Source: Welwitschia mirabilis
Lineage: Eukaryota > Gnetophyta > Gnetopsida > Welwitschiales
NCBI GenBank assembly: GCA_051453625.1
Contig: JBOZIK010000001.1
Span: 143,165,155 to 143,229,154 of the forward strand
Reading direction: 5' to 3'
DNA: 64,000 nucleotides
Shown here: piece after piece, positions 36,681-48,421 of the stretch
Position numbering within the stretch: position 1 is the first letter of the stretch
How the letters are laid out: each line of letters begins with the position of its first letter
Translations under genes and position numbers: made by a program
The notes under the pieces: model-generated
Told to the model about the DNA's origin: nothing
Database searches by the model: none
What the model saw: the letters and a program-made list of their open reading frames with translations, nothing else

Positions 36681-38250
36681 TAATAACATTCCTTACAACT
36701 CTTAAAGGGATCATTATTAATCTAGAGTAAGACATATCTTCCATTCTTAATGTTTGAATGAAAACGTATGGCAATTTGATGCAATTCCCTTAATCTAGGG
36801 CCTTGATAAAAATGAAGTGTAAACTGGAGATCTTTGAGTAATATCATTATTAAATGAGGTATTTGTCTACTAACGCAACTCCTAAGTCCAAGGGAACATA
36901 AGTGTCTTTCTACTAATGTAGTCACTAGAGTGTTTAGAGATGCATCCTAGGAAGAAATAGAAGGCCTTCCTTTACTATCGATAATTAAGAAGAATCCTCT
37001 CTAGTTCCAAATAAATCTCTTGAAGATTGACTAATGATTTTTTGGTGACATTAATTAGGATGATTTTAAAGGTAGTTCTATCATCTCTTTAATGTATGTA
37101 AAATGGGATGATATTAGAGTCTGACTTCCATTTTAAATTATGCAACAAGGTGTTCCATTCCAAGACCTACATCCTATTCTATAAGGCTAGATAACCCTTG
37201 AAGGGTCTAGGATTTGGTAGTTCATGCATCAGAGTGACCCCCATTACCACCCAAATTTGTGAATGATACCACTAAATTCTCTTAGCTATATTGATAAGAA
37301 AGAAAAGTAGGGCATTATTGAGAATTAAGTTATTGCAGATATGTCAAATCTATCAAAATGCTAGGTGAATCCATCCTGTAGTTACCTCACAATTTCTTGT
37401 ATAATCATGTAATAACTAGTTATTAATTCCATTAAGTCTACACTTAACTTGCATTAATGAATGATATAATTAATATATTCCTAATTATATTAGTAGATTG
37501 GCTATTTAGAGAAAATTAGAATGCCATGTTTGATAAGTTAGCCTCTTGTTAAGAACTTGTTATGATTCTTAAGGTAGCAGAAGATCTTAATTTTGTTAGG
37601 GATCTGCCCCTACAAGAATCCTTTCTTAACTTCATTAATATCATATTTCTTAATCAATATTTATTTAGATATATTCTCATTAGTAATTTCTAGCTTACTC
37701 AAGTCTCTTCTGGTTATTGATAAATGCTTCTAAAGATATGACTTCCTTCCATTTGTAGTTGAAGATGGATATTTATAATTAATTAGTTCACTCTAGGGCT
37801 ATCCTCTAATTAGTAATTTCTTAATACTTTTATGGGCTCCCATAAGTAAATAGTATTTTATTTTATGAATTCCCTAGTCTCTTATGGCCCTAGGATTAGT
37901 AATGAAATTCCATTTGGCTAGATCAATGTATCTTCTATTCTTGTCTCTAGACTAGATAAATTCCTTTAGCATTTTATTGATTTTTTTAATTATGAATTTG
38001 GGGTATGGGAAGGAAGAGTGGGTTTGAGTAATAATGGAGGCTTCTAAAAGAAGTAATTAAATAGATATTTTTTAGGATAATATTAGCTTTAGAAGGTAAA
38101 AATTTGTTTAACCAAGTTTTCAGTTTTCTTTGAATATTCTCTAAGCTAAATTTCCAAGTTAGACATATGTGTTAGTTTTTCAAGGGAATTTGTAAGTAAA
38201 TGTCATTTATAACTACCAATCAAAATTTAGTTCTAGACTAAATTCCTACC
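36681..38250 (-). pseudogene. LINE 3' part in the array, unit ending at 38.2 kb
   Basis: Minus strand from 38150 down: the RT C-terminal region beginning where the array units join the J-domain, the zinc-finger-like C-terminal domain near 37.2-37.45 kb, then a conserved downstream block (36.72-37.15 kb). It is parallel to 40.0-41.27, 42.25-43.57 and 44.4-45.76 kb. The LINE part is cut at the same point, just before the RT YxDD motif. Confidence 0.6.
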
Positions 38251-38254
38251 CATG

Positions 38255-38420
38255 TCATCCACCAGCACCTTGAAGGCTTGATTTAGTTTTTTAAAATCCT
38301 TCTCTCCTATTGCGTTCTTATGAGGATGAAGTCTTAATGCATTCTTTTGGCAGCTTGATTTGACAGTACTTAGAGAAGACCTATTTGTAATGCCAAGAAT
38401 CAAGAAGAGACATATCTTTA
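38255..38420 (-). pseudogene. DnaJ J-domain fragment, copy 4
   Basis: The same helix II to helix III segment as at 41289-41501, but HPD has become HPH. It is followed within about 110 bp by the LINE RT C-terminal part (GCTAAATTTCC at 38144). A partial repeat of it (38616-38700) appears after the gap 38516-38615 and is probably the same locus assembled twice. Confidence 0.6.
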
Positions 38421-38615
38421 GCCATTAAATTATAGTATATAATACCTCCATCCTTACTTGATTCATGTCAATATATACTTATATAGTTTTATGTTTTCTC
38501 TATGTATTAGGATCCNNNNNNNNNNNNNNNNNNNNNNNNNNNNNNNNNNNNNNNNNNNNNNNNNNNNNNNNNNNNNNNNNNNNNNNNNNNNNNNNNNNNN
38601 NNNNNNNNNNNNNNN

Positions 38616-41280
38616 ATGCATTCTTTTGGGAGCTTGATTTGATGGTACTTAGAGAAGACCTATGTGTAATGCCAAGAATTAAGAAGAGACATATCTTTAG
38701 CCATTAAATTATAGTATATAATACCTCCCTCCTTACTTGATTCATGTCAATATATACTTATATAGTTTTATGTTTTCTCTATGTATTAGGATCCATTTGG
38801 TTTTGTGACTCTATCTCCTATTTTTTGAATTTTCAGGGGGAGTTTTATCTTGGTATTGCTCTTGCTAGACCTACTCCTCATGTTATTCTTTAGAATGAAC
38901 ATTATTGAGATGCTAAATCAATTCTATTTATTTGTGAATTTCTCGAGCTAGGGATGGAGTCACTTGTCTCTAAGACTATGAAGGACCCGACTAATTTTCC
39001 CACTCTTTTTAGTACTTTTAACATTCTTGGTCTTCTTCTTCTTTTTTCCACTTGGGTATTAGGCTTTTATAGGTGCCTTGATGTATGGAAGGAAAAGAAG
39101 CCTCCCTTCTTACAATGACATCCTTTGAAACTTTCCAAGAGGTCATTATTAATCTATGGTAATTTAATGCAATTTAATGCAATGTGCTTAATCTATAACC
39201 TTAATAAAAATGAAGTGTAAACTAGATATCTTTGAGTAATATCATGATTAAATGAAATATTTGTCTAATAACTTAACTCCTAAGCCATATGGGGCAGAAG
39301 TGCCTTTCTACTAATATAACCACTAGAGAGTTTAGAGAAGCATCCTAGGAAGAAATAGCAGGCGTTCCTTTGCCATAGATAATTAAAAGAAACCCTCTCT
39401 AGTTCCACACAAATTTCTTGAAAATGGACCAATGATTTTTTGGTGACATTAATTAGGATTCTTTTAAAGGTGATTCTATCATCTCTCCAATTTATGTAAA
39501 ATGGGATGATATTAGAGCCTGACTTCCCTTTTAAATGCAATAAGGTGTTCCATTCCAAGACCTACATCCTATTCTAGAGAGTTGGTTAACCCTTGAAGAG
39601 GCTAGGATTTGGTAGTTCATGCATCAAAGTGATCTCCATTGCCACCCAAATTTATGAGTGATACCACTGAATTCTACTAGATATATTAATAAGAAAGGAC
39701 NNNNNNNNNNNNNNNNNNNNNNNNNNNNNNNNNNNNNNNNNNNNNNNNNNNNNNNNNNNNNNNNNNNNNNNNNNNNNNNNNNNNNNNNNNNNNNNNNNNN
39801 TAGTTTTTGAATGAATAAGTATGGCAATCTAATGTGATGCACTTAATCTAGGGCTTTAATAAAAATGAAGTGCAAACTAGAGATCCTTGAATAATAGCAT
39901 GATTAAATGAAGTAGTTATCTACTAACTCAACTCCTAAGCCCTAGGGAACAAAAGTTTCTTTCTACTAATGTGGCCACTAGAGTGTTTAGACATGCATCC
40001 TAGGAATAAATAGAAGGCCTTCCTTTGCCATCAATTATTAAGGGGAACCCTCTCTAGTTCCACACAAATCTCTTAAAGACGAACCAATTATTTCTTGGTT
40101 ACATTAATTATGATTATTTTAAAGGTATTTTTGTCAACTTTCTAATTTATTAAAATGGTGTTATATTAGAGTTTGAATTCCCTTTTAAATTATGCAATAA
40201 AGTATCCCATTTTAAGACCTACATCCTATTCTACATGGCTAGATAACCCTCAAAGAGTCTAGGATTTGGTAGTTCGTGTCTCAGAGTGACCCCCATTACC
40301 ACCCAAATTTGTGAGTAATACCACTGAATTCTCCTAACTATATTAATAAAAAAGAAAAGTGTGGCATTATTAAAAATTAAGTTATTATAGGTATGTCAAA
40401 TCTAACAAAATGCTAGGTGAATCCATCCTGTAGTTACCTCACAGTTTCTTGTCTAACCTTGTAATAACTAGTTATTAATTTCATTAAGTCTACACTTCAC
40501 TTGCATTAATGAATGAGATGATGAATATATTCCTAATTAAACTGGTAGATTGGATATTTAGAGAAAATTAGAATGCCATGTTTGATAAGTTGGCATCTTT
40601 TTAAGAATTTGTTATGGTTATTGAGCTAGCAGAAGATCTTAATTTTTTTAGGGATCTTCCCCTACAAGAATCCTTCCTTAACTTCATTTTTATCATATTT
40701 CTTAATCAACATTGATTTAGCTATATCCTCATTAATAATTTCTAGCTTAATATAGTCTCTTCTGGTAATTGATAAATGATTCTAAAGATTTAACTCCCTT
40801 CCATTTGTGGTTTAAGATGGGTATTTATAATTAGTTAGTTCACTATAAGGATATCCTCTAATTAGTAATTGCTTAATAATTTTATGTGCTCCCATAAGTA
40901 AATAGTCTTTTAGTTTATGAATTTCCTAGTCTCCTTTCACCCTAGGATTAGTAATGGGGTTTCATTTACATAAATTAATGTATCTTCTAAACTTGTCTCT
41001 AAACTAGATGAACTCATTTAGCAATCTATTGATTTTTTTAATTATGAATTTTGGGTGTACAAGAGAAGAGTGGGGGTGGGCAATAATGGAGGCTATATAT
41101 CTAAAAGAAGTAATTAAATAGACAATGTTAGGATAATCTTAGATTTAGAAGGGAGAAATTTATTTAACCAAGTATTTAATTTCCTTTAGATATTCTCTAA
41201 GCTAAATTTCCAAGTTAGACATCTGTGTTAGTTTTTCAGGGGAATTCCTAAGTATGTGTCATGTAGATATATCAATCTAG
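38616..41280 (-). pseudogene. LINE 3' part in the array, two overlapping contig copies
   Basis: From 38616: partial J-domain, the flanking block, then LINE 3' sequence to the gap at 39701-39800, after which 39140-39700 is repeated as 39801-40345. The minus frame at 39280-39558 reads FKRILINVTKKSLVHFQEIC and VELERVSFNYLWQR, a block that follows the LINE zinc-finger region in every unit. 40.6-41.27 kb is the RT C-terminal part, ending at the same junction as the other units (GCTAAATTTCC at 41201). Confidence 0.6.
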
Positions 41281-41288
41281 ATTTAGTT

Positions 41289-41501
41289 CTAGACTAAAAG
41301 CTTACTCATATCATCCACCAGCACCTTGATGGCTTGATTTAGTTCTTTAAACTCCTTCTCTACTATTGCATTCTTATCAGGATGAAGTTTCAATGCATTC
41401 TTTTGATAGCTTGATTTAATGGTACTTAGATAAGCTCTATGTGTAATACTAAGAATCAAGAAGATACATATCTTTAGCCATTGAATTATGGTATATAACA
41501 C
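41289..41501 (-). pseudogene. DnaJ J-domain fragment, copy 5 (best preserved)
   Basis: A 70-residue frame containing LSTIKSSYQKNALKLHPDKN and then EKEFKELNQAIKVLVDDM. HPD is intact (41376-41384), with the helix II Lys/Arg-rich pattern before it and the helix III pattern after it. Helix I is not recognisable and there is no helix IV. It lies on the same strand as the LINE, about 110 bp from the truncated RT part (lower coordinates), and is preceded in reading order by the flanking block. No start in a good context is visible, so it is called a fragment. Confidence 0.7.
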
Positions 41502-42038
41502 CTATCTCCTTACTTTCTTCATGTCAATATCTTTTTATATAATTTGATGTTGTCTCTATATATTAGGATCAATTTGGTTTTGTGACTCTGTTTACTACTT
41601 TATGAATTTTTAGAAGGAGTTTTTTCCTAGTCCTGCTCTTACTAGACCTACTCCTCCTCTTATTCTATAGTATAAGAATCATTGAGATGCTAAATTAATT
41701 CTACTTATTTGTGAGTTTTCTAAGCCAAGGATGGAGTCATCTACCTCTAAGACTATCATGGATCTGACTAATTTTCCCACTCTTTTTAACTACTTTTAAC
41801 ATTCTTGGTATTATTCTTCTTTTTCCCACTTGGCTATTAGGCTTTTATAGGTGTCCTAACAATGACATCCCTTATAACTCTTCAAGAGGCCATTATTAGT
41901 CTAGAGTGATAAGACATATCTTTTATTCTTAGTGTTTGNNNNNNNNNNNNNNNNNNNNNNNNNNNNNNNNNNNNNNNNNNNNNNNNNNNNNNNNNNNNNN
42001 NNNNNNNNNNNNNNNNNNNNNNNNNNNNNNNNNNNNNN

Positions 42039-43575
42039 ATAGGTGCCTTGATGTATGGAAGGCAAAGAACCCTCCCTTCTTACAAGGACATCCTTTGCAA
42101 CTTTCCAAGAGGCCATTATTAATCTATGGTAATTTAATGCAATTTAATGTAATGTGCTTAATCTGTGACCTTAATAAAAATGAATTTTAAATTAGATATC
42201 TTTGAGTAATAGCATGATTAAATGAAGTATTTGTCTACTAACTCAACTCCTAAGCCATAGGGGGTAGAAGTGTCTTTCTACTAATGCGACCACTAGAGAG
42301 TTTAGAAAAGCATCCTAGGAAGAAATAGCAGGCCTTCCTTTGCCATAGATAATTAAAAGAAACCCTCTCTATTTCCACACAAATTCCTTGAAAATGGACC
42401 AATGATTTCTTGGTGACATTAATTAGGATTCTTTTAAAGGTAGTTCTGTCATCTCTCCAATTTATGTAAAATGGGGTGATATTAGAGTCTGAATTCCCTT
42501 TTAAATTATGCAATAAGGTCTCCCATTCCAAGACCTACATCCTATTCTAGAGAGTTTGTTAACCCTCGAAAAGGCTAGAATTTGGTAGTTCATGCATCAA
42601 AGTGATCTCCATTGCCACCCAAATTTGTGAGTGATACCACTGAATTCTACTAGATATATTAATAAGAAAGGACAATGGCACATTATTGAAAATTAAGTTA
42701 TTACAAGTATGTCAAATCTACTAAAATGTTAGGTGAGTCCATGTTGTAGTTAACTCACACTTTCTTGTCTAATCATGTAATAACTAGTTATTAATTCCAT
42801 AAAGTCTATAGTTCTCTTGTATGAATGGATGAGATGATGAATATCTTCCTAATTAAACTGGTAGCTTTGGTATTTAGAGAAAATTAGAATGCCATTCTTG
42901 ATACATTGTCTTCTTGTTAAGAATTTGTTATGGTTCTTGAGCTAGCAGAAGATCTTAATTTTGTTAGGGATCTGCTCCTATAAGAATCCTTTCTTAACTT
43001 CATTCTTATCATATTTATTAATCAAAATTGATTTAGCTATATCCTCATTAATCATTTCTAGCTTAATCAAGTCTCCTCTAGTTATTGATAAATGCTTCTA
43101 AAGATATGACTCCCTTCTATTTGTAGTTCAAGATGGCTATTTATAATTAATTAGTTTACTCTAGGATTGTCCTCTAATTAGTAATTGTTTAATAATTTTG
43201 TGGGCTCTAATAAGTATATAGTATTTTAATTTATGAATTCCCTAGCCTCTTGTGGTCCTAGGATGAGTAATTAGATCCCATTTTCATGGATCAATGTAGC
43301 TTATACCCTTATGTCCAGACTAGATAAACTCCTTTAACATTCTATTAATTTTTTGATTATGAATTTGGGGGTTGGAAAAGAAGAGTGGGATGGGCAATAA
43401 CAGAGGCTATATATCTAAAAGAAGTAATTAGATAGATATTTATTAGGATAATGTTAGCTTTAGAAGAGATAAATTTGTTTAACCAAGTATTCAATTTCCT
43501 TTCGATATTCTCTAAGCTAAATTTCCAAGTTAGACAGCTGTGTCAGTTTTTCAGGGGAATTCCTAAGTAGATGTC
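42039..43575 (-). pseudogene. LINE 3' part in the array, unit ending at 43.57 kb
   Basis: Right of the gap 41939-42038. The minus frame 42250-42531 (ends KTLLPPMA) is the post-zinc-finger block; the zinc-finger-like region is near 42.6-42.95 kb and the RT C-terminal part at 42.9-43.57 kb. It is continuous with the next J-domain and the full LINE, so at least two array units lie in one gap-free contig (42039-48321). Confidence 0.65.
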
Positions 43576-43619
43576 ATGTATAACTACTAATCTAGATTTA
43601 TTTCTAGACCAAAATCCTA

Positions 43620-43800
43620 TTCATGTCATCCACTAACACCTTGAAGCCTTGATTTAGTTCTTTAAACTCCTTCTCTACTATTGTATTCTTATCAAGATGA
43701 AGTTTCAATGCATTCTTTTGATAGCTTGATTTGATTGTACTTAGAGAAGCTCATGTGTAAGATCAAGAATCAAGAAGAGACATATCTTTAGCCATTGCAT
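43620..43800 (-). pseudogene. DnaJ J-domain fragment, copy 6
   Basis: Reads LSTIKSSYQKNALKLHLDKN and EKEFKELNQGFKVLVDDM: helix II and III patterns kept, HPD changed to HLD by one C to T change. It sits between the truncated LINE (lower coordinates) and the 3' end of the longer LINE (higher coordinates), in a contig without gaps. Confidence 0.65.
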
Positions 43801-44249
43801 TATGGTATATAACACCTATATCATTACTTGCTTCATGTCAATATCTTCGTATATAGTGTGATGTTTTCTTTCTGTATTAGGATCCATTTGGTTTTGTGAC
43901 TCTATCTCTCACATTCTAACTTTTTAGGAGGAGCTTTTTCTTGGTACTGCTCTCGTTAGACCTACTCCTCCTCTTATTCTATAGTATAATTATCATTGAG
44001 ATGCTAAATTGATTCTGCTTATTTGTGAGTTTCCTGAGCTAGGGATGGATTCATCTGCCATTGAGACTATGAAGGACCTGACTGATGTTCGCATACTTTT
44101 TAAGTACTTTTAACATTCTTGGTCTTATTCTTATTTTTTCCAATTGGCTATTGGGTTTTTATAGGTTTCCTGATGTGTGGGAGGTAAAGGGCCCTTTCTT
44201 CTTGCAATAACATCCCATGCAACTCTCCAAGGGGTCATTATTAGTTTAG

Positions 44250-45760
44250 AGTGCTAATACATATCTTTTATTCTTAGTGTTTGAATGAAAGAGTATGTCA
44301 ATTTAATGCGATGTGCTTAATCTATGGTCTTAATAAAAATGAACTATAAATAAAAGATCTTTGAGAAATAGCATGATTAAATGAAGTATTTATCTACTAA
44401 CTTAACTCCTAAGCACTAGGGAATAGAAGTGCGTTTCTGCTAATGTGGCCACTAGAGAGTTTATAGATGCATCCTAGGAAGAAATAGAAGGTCTTCCTTT
44501 GCCATTAATAATTAAGAGGAACAGTCTCTAGTTCCACACAAATTTCTTGAATATGGACCAATGGTTTCTTAGTGACATTAATTAGAATTCTTTTGAAGAT
44601 AGTTCTGTCATATCTCCAATGTATGTGAAATGGAGTGATATTAGAGTATGACTTTCCTTTTAAATTATGCAATAAGATGTCCCATTCCAAGACCTACATC
44701 CTATTCTAGAGAGTTGGATAACCTTAAAAAATGTGAGTATTTGGTAGTTTGTGCATCAAAGTGACCCCGATTACCACTTAAATTTATGAGTGATACCACT
44801 GAATTCTCTTAGCTATATTAATAAGAAAGAAAAGTGGTGCATTATTGAAAATTAAGTTATTGTAGGTATGTCAAATCTACCAAAATGTTAGATAAATCCA
44901 TCATGTAGTTACCTCATAGTTTCTTATCTAATCATGTAATAACTAGTTATTAATTCCATTAAGTCTATACTTCACTTGAAATAATGGATGAGATGATGAA
45001 TATCTTCCTAATTATACTAGTAGACTAGGTATTTAGAGAAAATTAGAATGCCATGTTTGATAAGTTGGCCTCTTACTAAGAATTTGTTATGGTACTTGAT
45101 CTAGTAGAAGATCTTAATCTTATCAGGGATTTGCCCCTAAAAGAATCCTTTCTTAACTTCATGCTTATCATATTTCTTAATCAAGATTGATTTAGATATA
45201 TCCTTATTAATCATTTCTAGCTTAATCAAGTATATTCTAGTTATTGATAAATGCTTCTAAAGATATGATTTCCTTCCATTTGTAGTTTGAGATGGCTATT
45301 TATAATTAATTAGTTTACTCTAGGGTTGTCCTCTAATTAGTGATTGTTTAATAATTTTATGGACTTCCATAAGTAAATAGTCTTTTAGTTTATGAATTCC
45401 CTAGCCTCTTCTAGCCCTACGATGAGTAATGGGATTCCATTTGCATAGATTAATGTAGCTTCTATCCTTATCTCTAGACTAGATAAAGTTATTTAGCATT
45501 TTTACTGACTTTTTCGATTATGAATTCAGGGGGTGGAAACGAAGAGTTGGGGTGGGCGATAATGGAGGCTACATATCTAAAAGAAGTAATTAAATAAACA
45601 TTTGGTAGGATAATCTTAGCTGTATAAGAAAGAAATTTATTTAACTAAGTATTCAATTTTCTTTGAATATTATCTAAGCTAAATTTCCAAGTTAGACATT
45701 TGTGTTAGTTTTTTAGGGGAATTCCTAAGTAGATGTCATGTAGATCTACCAATATAGTAT
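44250..45760 (-). pseudogene. LINE C-terminal region (RT end, zinc-finger-like domain)
   Basis: Continues the reverse transcriptase at 45.7-46.6 kb. Near 45.38-45.43 kb: RRARRG, stop, GIHKLKDYL, matching the G-G-L-G-I/L-x-x-L block after the LINE RT thumb. Near 44.75-45.08 kb: IPDKIKIFY and EDIHHLIHYF, matching the C-terminal zf-RVT domain (W-x-x-x-P-x-K-x-x-x-F and C-x-x-E-x-x-x-H-L-x-x-x-C), here with the Cys residues lost. 44505-44690 is the post-zinc-finger block. Confidence 0.7.
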
Positions 45761-46640
45761 CTAATATTCTATTTATATCACTTTTCCTTCTAATTTTTTT
45801 GCCAATAATGTGTATTCTAGACTTGTTCTAGTTAGTCTTGAGTCATGTGGCCTTAGTAAAAGTGGCCATGATGTTTTTAATAACTTTGGCTTGTTGATAG
45901 GAAGCTTGAATTAAGATGATTGTATCATCTACATTATGATTATTGATGAATATTTAGCTTTCTATTTTTATCCCTAAGACTCCATTCCTTTTGAGCATTG
46001 TCTAGAAAACAGTCATAATGATTAGAAAGAGGTAGGGGGATAAGGATCCTTATACCTTAATTCATGATCTACTAAGAATAATTTAGACCTCTTAACGTTA
46101 ACCGCTATGCTAAACTCAGCTAAAACTTTCATGTCTAGCAAAATATTAGTGATCTCAGAGTTAAAGTCGATTGTCCTTAAGATAGTACCTAAGGCTTTCT
46201 AGCTCATAGAATCATAGGCTTTTACTGTATCTATTTTAGCAAGAAGTAAATAAAACTTATATTTCTTAATCAAATGAATGATTTTGTAAGTTAAAAGAAT
46301 TTGGTCTTAGATGTACTTAGATCATATGAAGCTAGCTTAATTCTCAGAGATCACCTTAGGAAGTTAGAGGGTGATATTTCTTACCATTATTTTTATGAAG
46401 ATTCTGTAAAGAACATTGTAAATACCTAATGGTTAGTAATCCTTTAGTTTGTTGGCATCTTATTTCTTGGGGATTAGGATGACCTGAGTCTTATTCATCT
46501 CTATTAAAATGTACTTATTAGTAAAGATGTCTTACATGATGTAATAAAGTTACCCCACATGATGGAGAAACAAGCCTTGAACAGTTCCACTGGCCATCCA
46601 TCTGGCCTAGGGGATCTATTTTTCTTCATTAATTAAATTA
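45720..46640 (-). pseudogene. LINE (L1-type) reverse transcriptase, well preserved
   Basis: It copies LINE RNA at the nicked target site. The minus strand reads, in order: ARWMASGTVQGLF (start, decayed), EMNKTQVILIPKK near 46.48 kb, YNVLYRIFIKIMVRNITL, LAKIDTVKAYDSM (motif A with both Asp, 46205-46237), then DDTIILIQASYQQAKVIKNI with its Asp pair at 45924-45932 (motif C, family Y-A-D-D, here N-V-D-D). Few stops interrupt it, several of them at positions normally Gln or Trp. It is the least decayed transposon domain in the window but still not an open reading frame. Confidence 0.85.
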
Positions 46641-48321
46641 CTACCTACATTTCTTTCCTTTCTATTGGCTTATTTATCCTAAGATGAAAATTTCTTATCT
46701 ACTTGAATTAGCTTAGGGGTGATGTCATCCTACTTCTATATGTTCTTAAGATGGGTCTTAATTTCTATAGCTATGACCTCTTCATCTTTAATTACTTGTT
46801 CTCTTATTATGATCTTCTTGACTCTGTTCTCTATTATATGTTGGTTGGCTTATTGGAAAAAGAATTTGACATGTTTATCTCCTTTTTTAGCCACTTTATT
46901 TTGGACCTCTCTCTCCAATAATATTATTCATTAAAGTGTATTTCCTATAGTTATAGAAGGCATCTGTATTCCTTAATCTGAAGGCTATTTTAGACTCCTT
47001 CAAATTTTTGGTCTATTTGAATCTCCTACAAATATTACTTTACCTTCTTTTTAGATTCAAACCTTTTTTTATTCTTCCATCTTCATCCCTTAAGATGAAT
47101 TTTGAGAGTGTTTAAGCCTCTGTAGAGAAAGGTTAGTGGTCTGTTATTATCATATTAATCCCAAATATTTTTAACTACCTTCTACATTTCTTTTCTTATA
47201 AGATAGTATCTCTCCATCCTAAAGGAAGATCTTGGGGAAATTATTATACAAACTTTAAATTTGATTGATCTATGATCCAAGGCTATTCTATTTAGTCTTC
47301 ATGCCTCAATAGTCATCTTGGTTATTTCATTTCTAATCAAAATTTTTTCAATTCTCAACATGATTTGATTACCTCATTCAATTCTCCTATTGAGTCATGT
47401 GAATTTTCATTTTATAATTGGGATATTTAAAAGGTATTCTTCTACCATGAAATCTCTAAGGATCTTGACTTCCTTGCTAATCCAGTTTTCCCCTATTTTC
47501 TTCCATCTATGAAGGAATTGATTAAAATCCCTCACAATTATCCACTTAGCTTTATTTACAACTAATTTGTATAGTTTCTTTATCATTGAGGCTTTATCTA
47601 TGTTGCTATGTGGGCTATATATGTTTGTTATGGCTTATCCTTTCTCTTTAAGATAAAACATTAGATGGTGTTTACTATTATAGATTAAATCTACCTCCAT
47701 TTTCATGAGGACAATAATGCCACTTGAGTTTCCATGCATTGTTGAAGTAAATTTGTTTCATTGTGACTAGAAATTTCTTGATCTTATGTTTTTCCACATC
47801 TTCCTCTCCTATAAATAGACTAAATTTATGTTATACTTACTAATTAGATCTCTTAAAGTCTTCTTTCTATAGGGAAATCCTAAACCCTTGCAGTTCTAGG
47901 AGAGACAATCTTTTAGGTCTATCCCCTCCACTCTCCTTTTGGGGTGTTCCTTAAAATTTTTTAAAAGTACCTTTGATTGTGGTTTGTTAACTATTTGCTA
48001 TGATTTTTATCACTTTTTTGTATCTGATAGCTCTATTACTAGGCCTTCCTTTTGTGTAGGTTTCAACATAGTTTGTCTCATCTTTATTTGCTTATTTCTT
48101 TAGCTTGAGTAATTCCTCCTTTTCTAATAGATGCTAAAATGAATGGTGCTCATTGTTTTCTTATCTTTGTTTCACTTAGGATATACCATTGTGTTCTTGA
48201 TTGACTTCTCCTTTTTCAATTTGTATTAGCAATTACTTTAGCTATGTTTTGATTTTTCACAAAACAAGAAAATTTCCTTCTAAATTCCTTAATCTCTATT
48301 TGTCTCTTGCACCATTCATAC
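46641..48321 (-). pseudogene. LINE endonuclease region, copy A
   Basis: Between the RT and the gap at 48322-48421 on the minus strand. The APE-type endonuclease is at 47.3-47.95 kb, parallel to the clearer copy at 50.3-50.97 kb. The plus-strand frame at 46719-46934 is antisense and not a gene. Confidence 0.6.
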
Positions 48322-48421
48322 NNNNNNNNNNNNNNNNNNNNNNNNNNNNNNNNNNNNNNNNNNNNNNNNNNNNNNNNNNNNNNNNNNNNNNNNNNNNNNN
48401 NNNNNNNNNNNNNNNNNNNNN

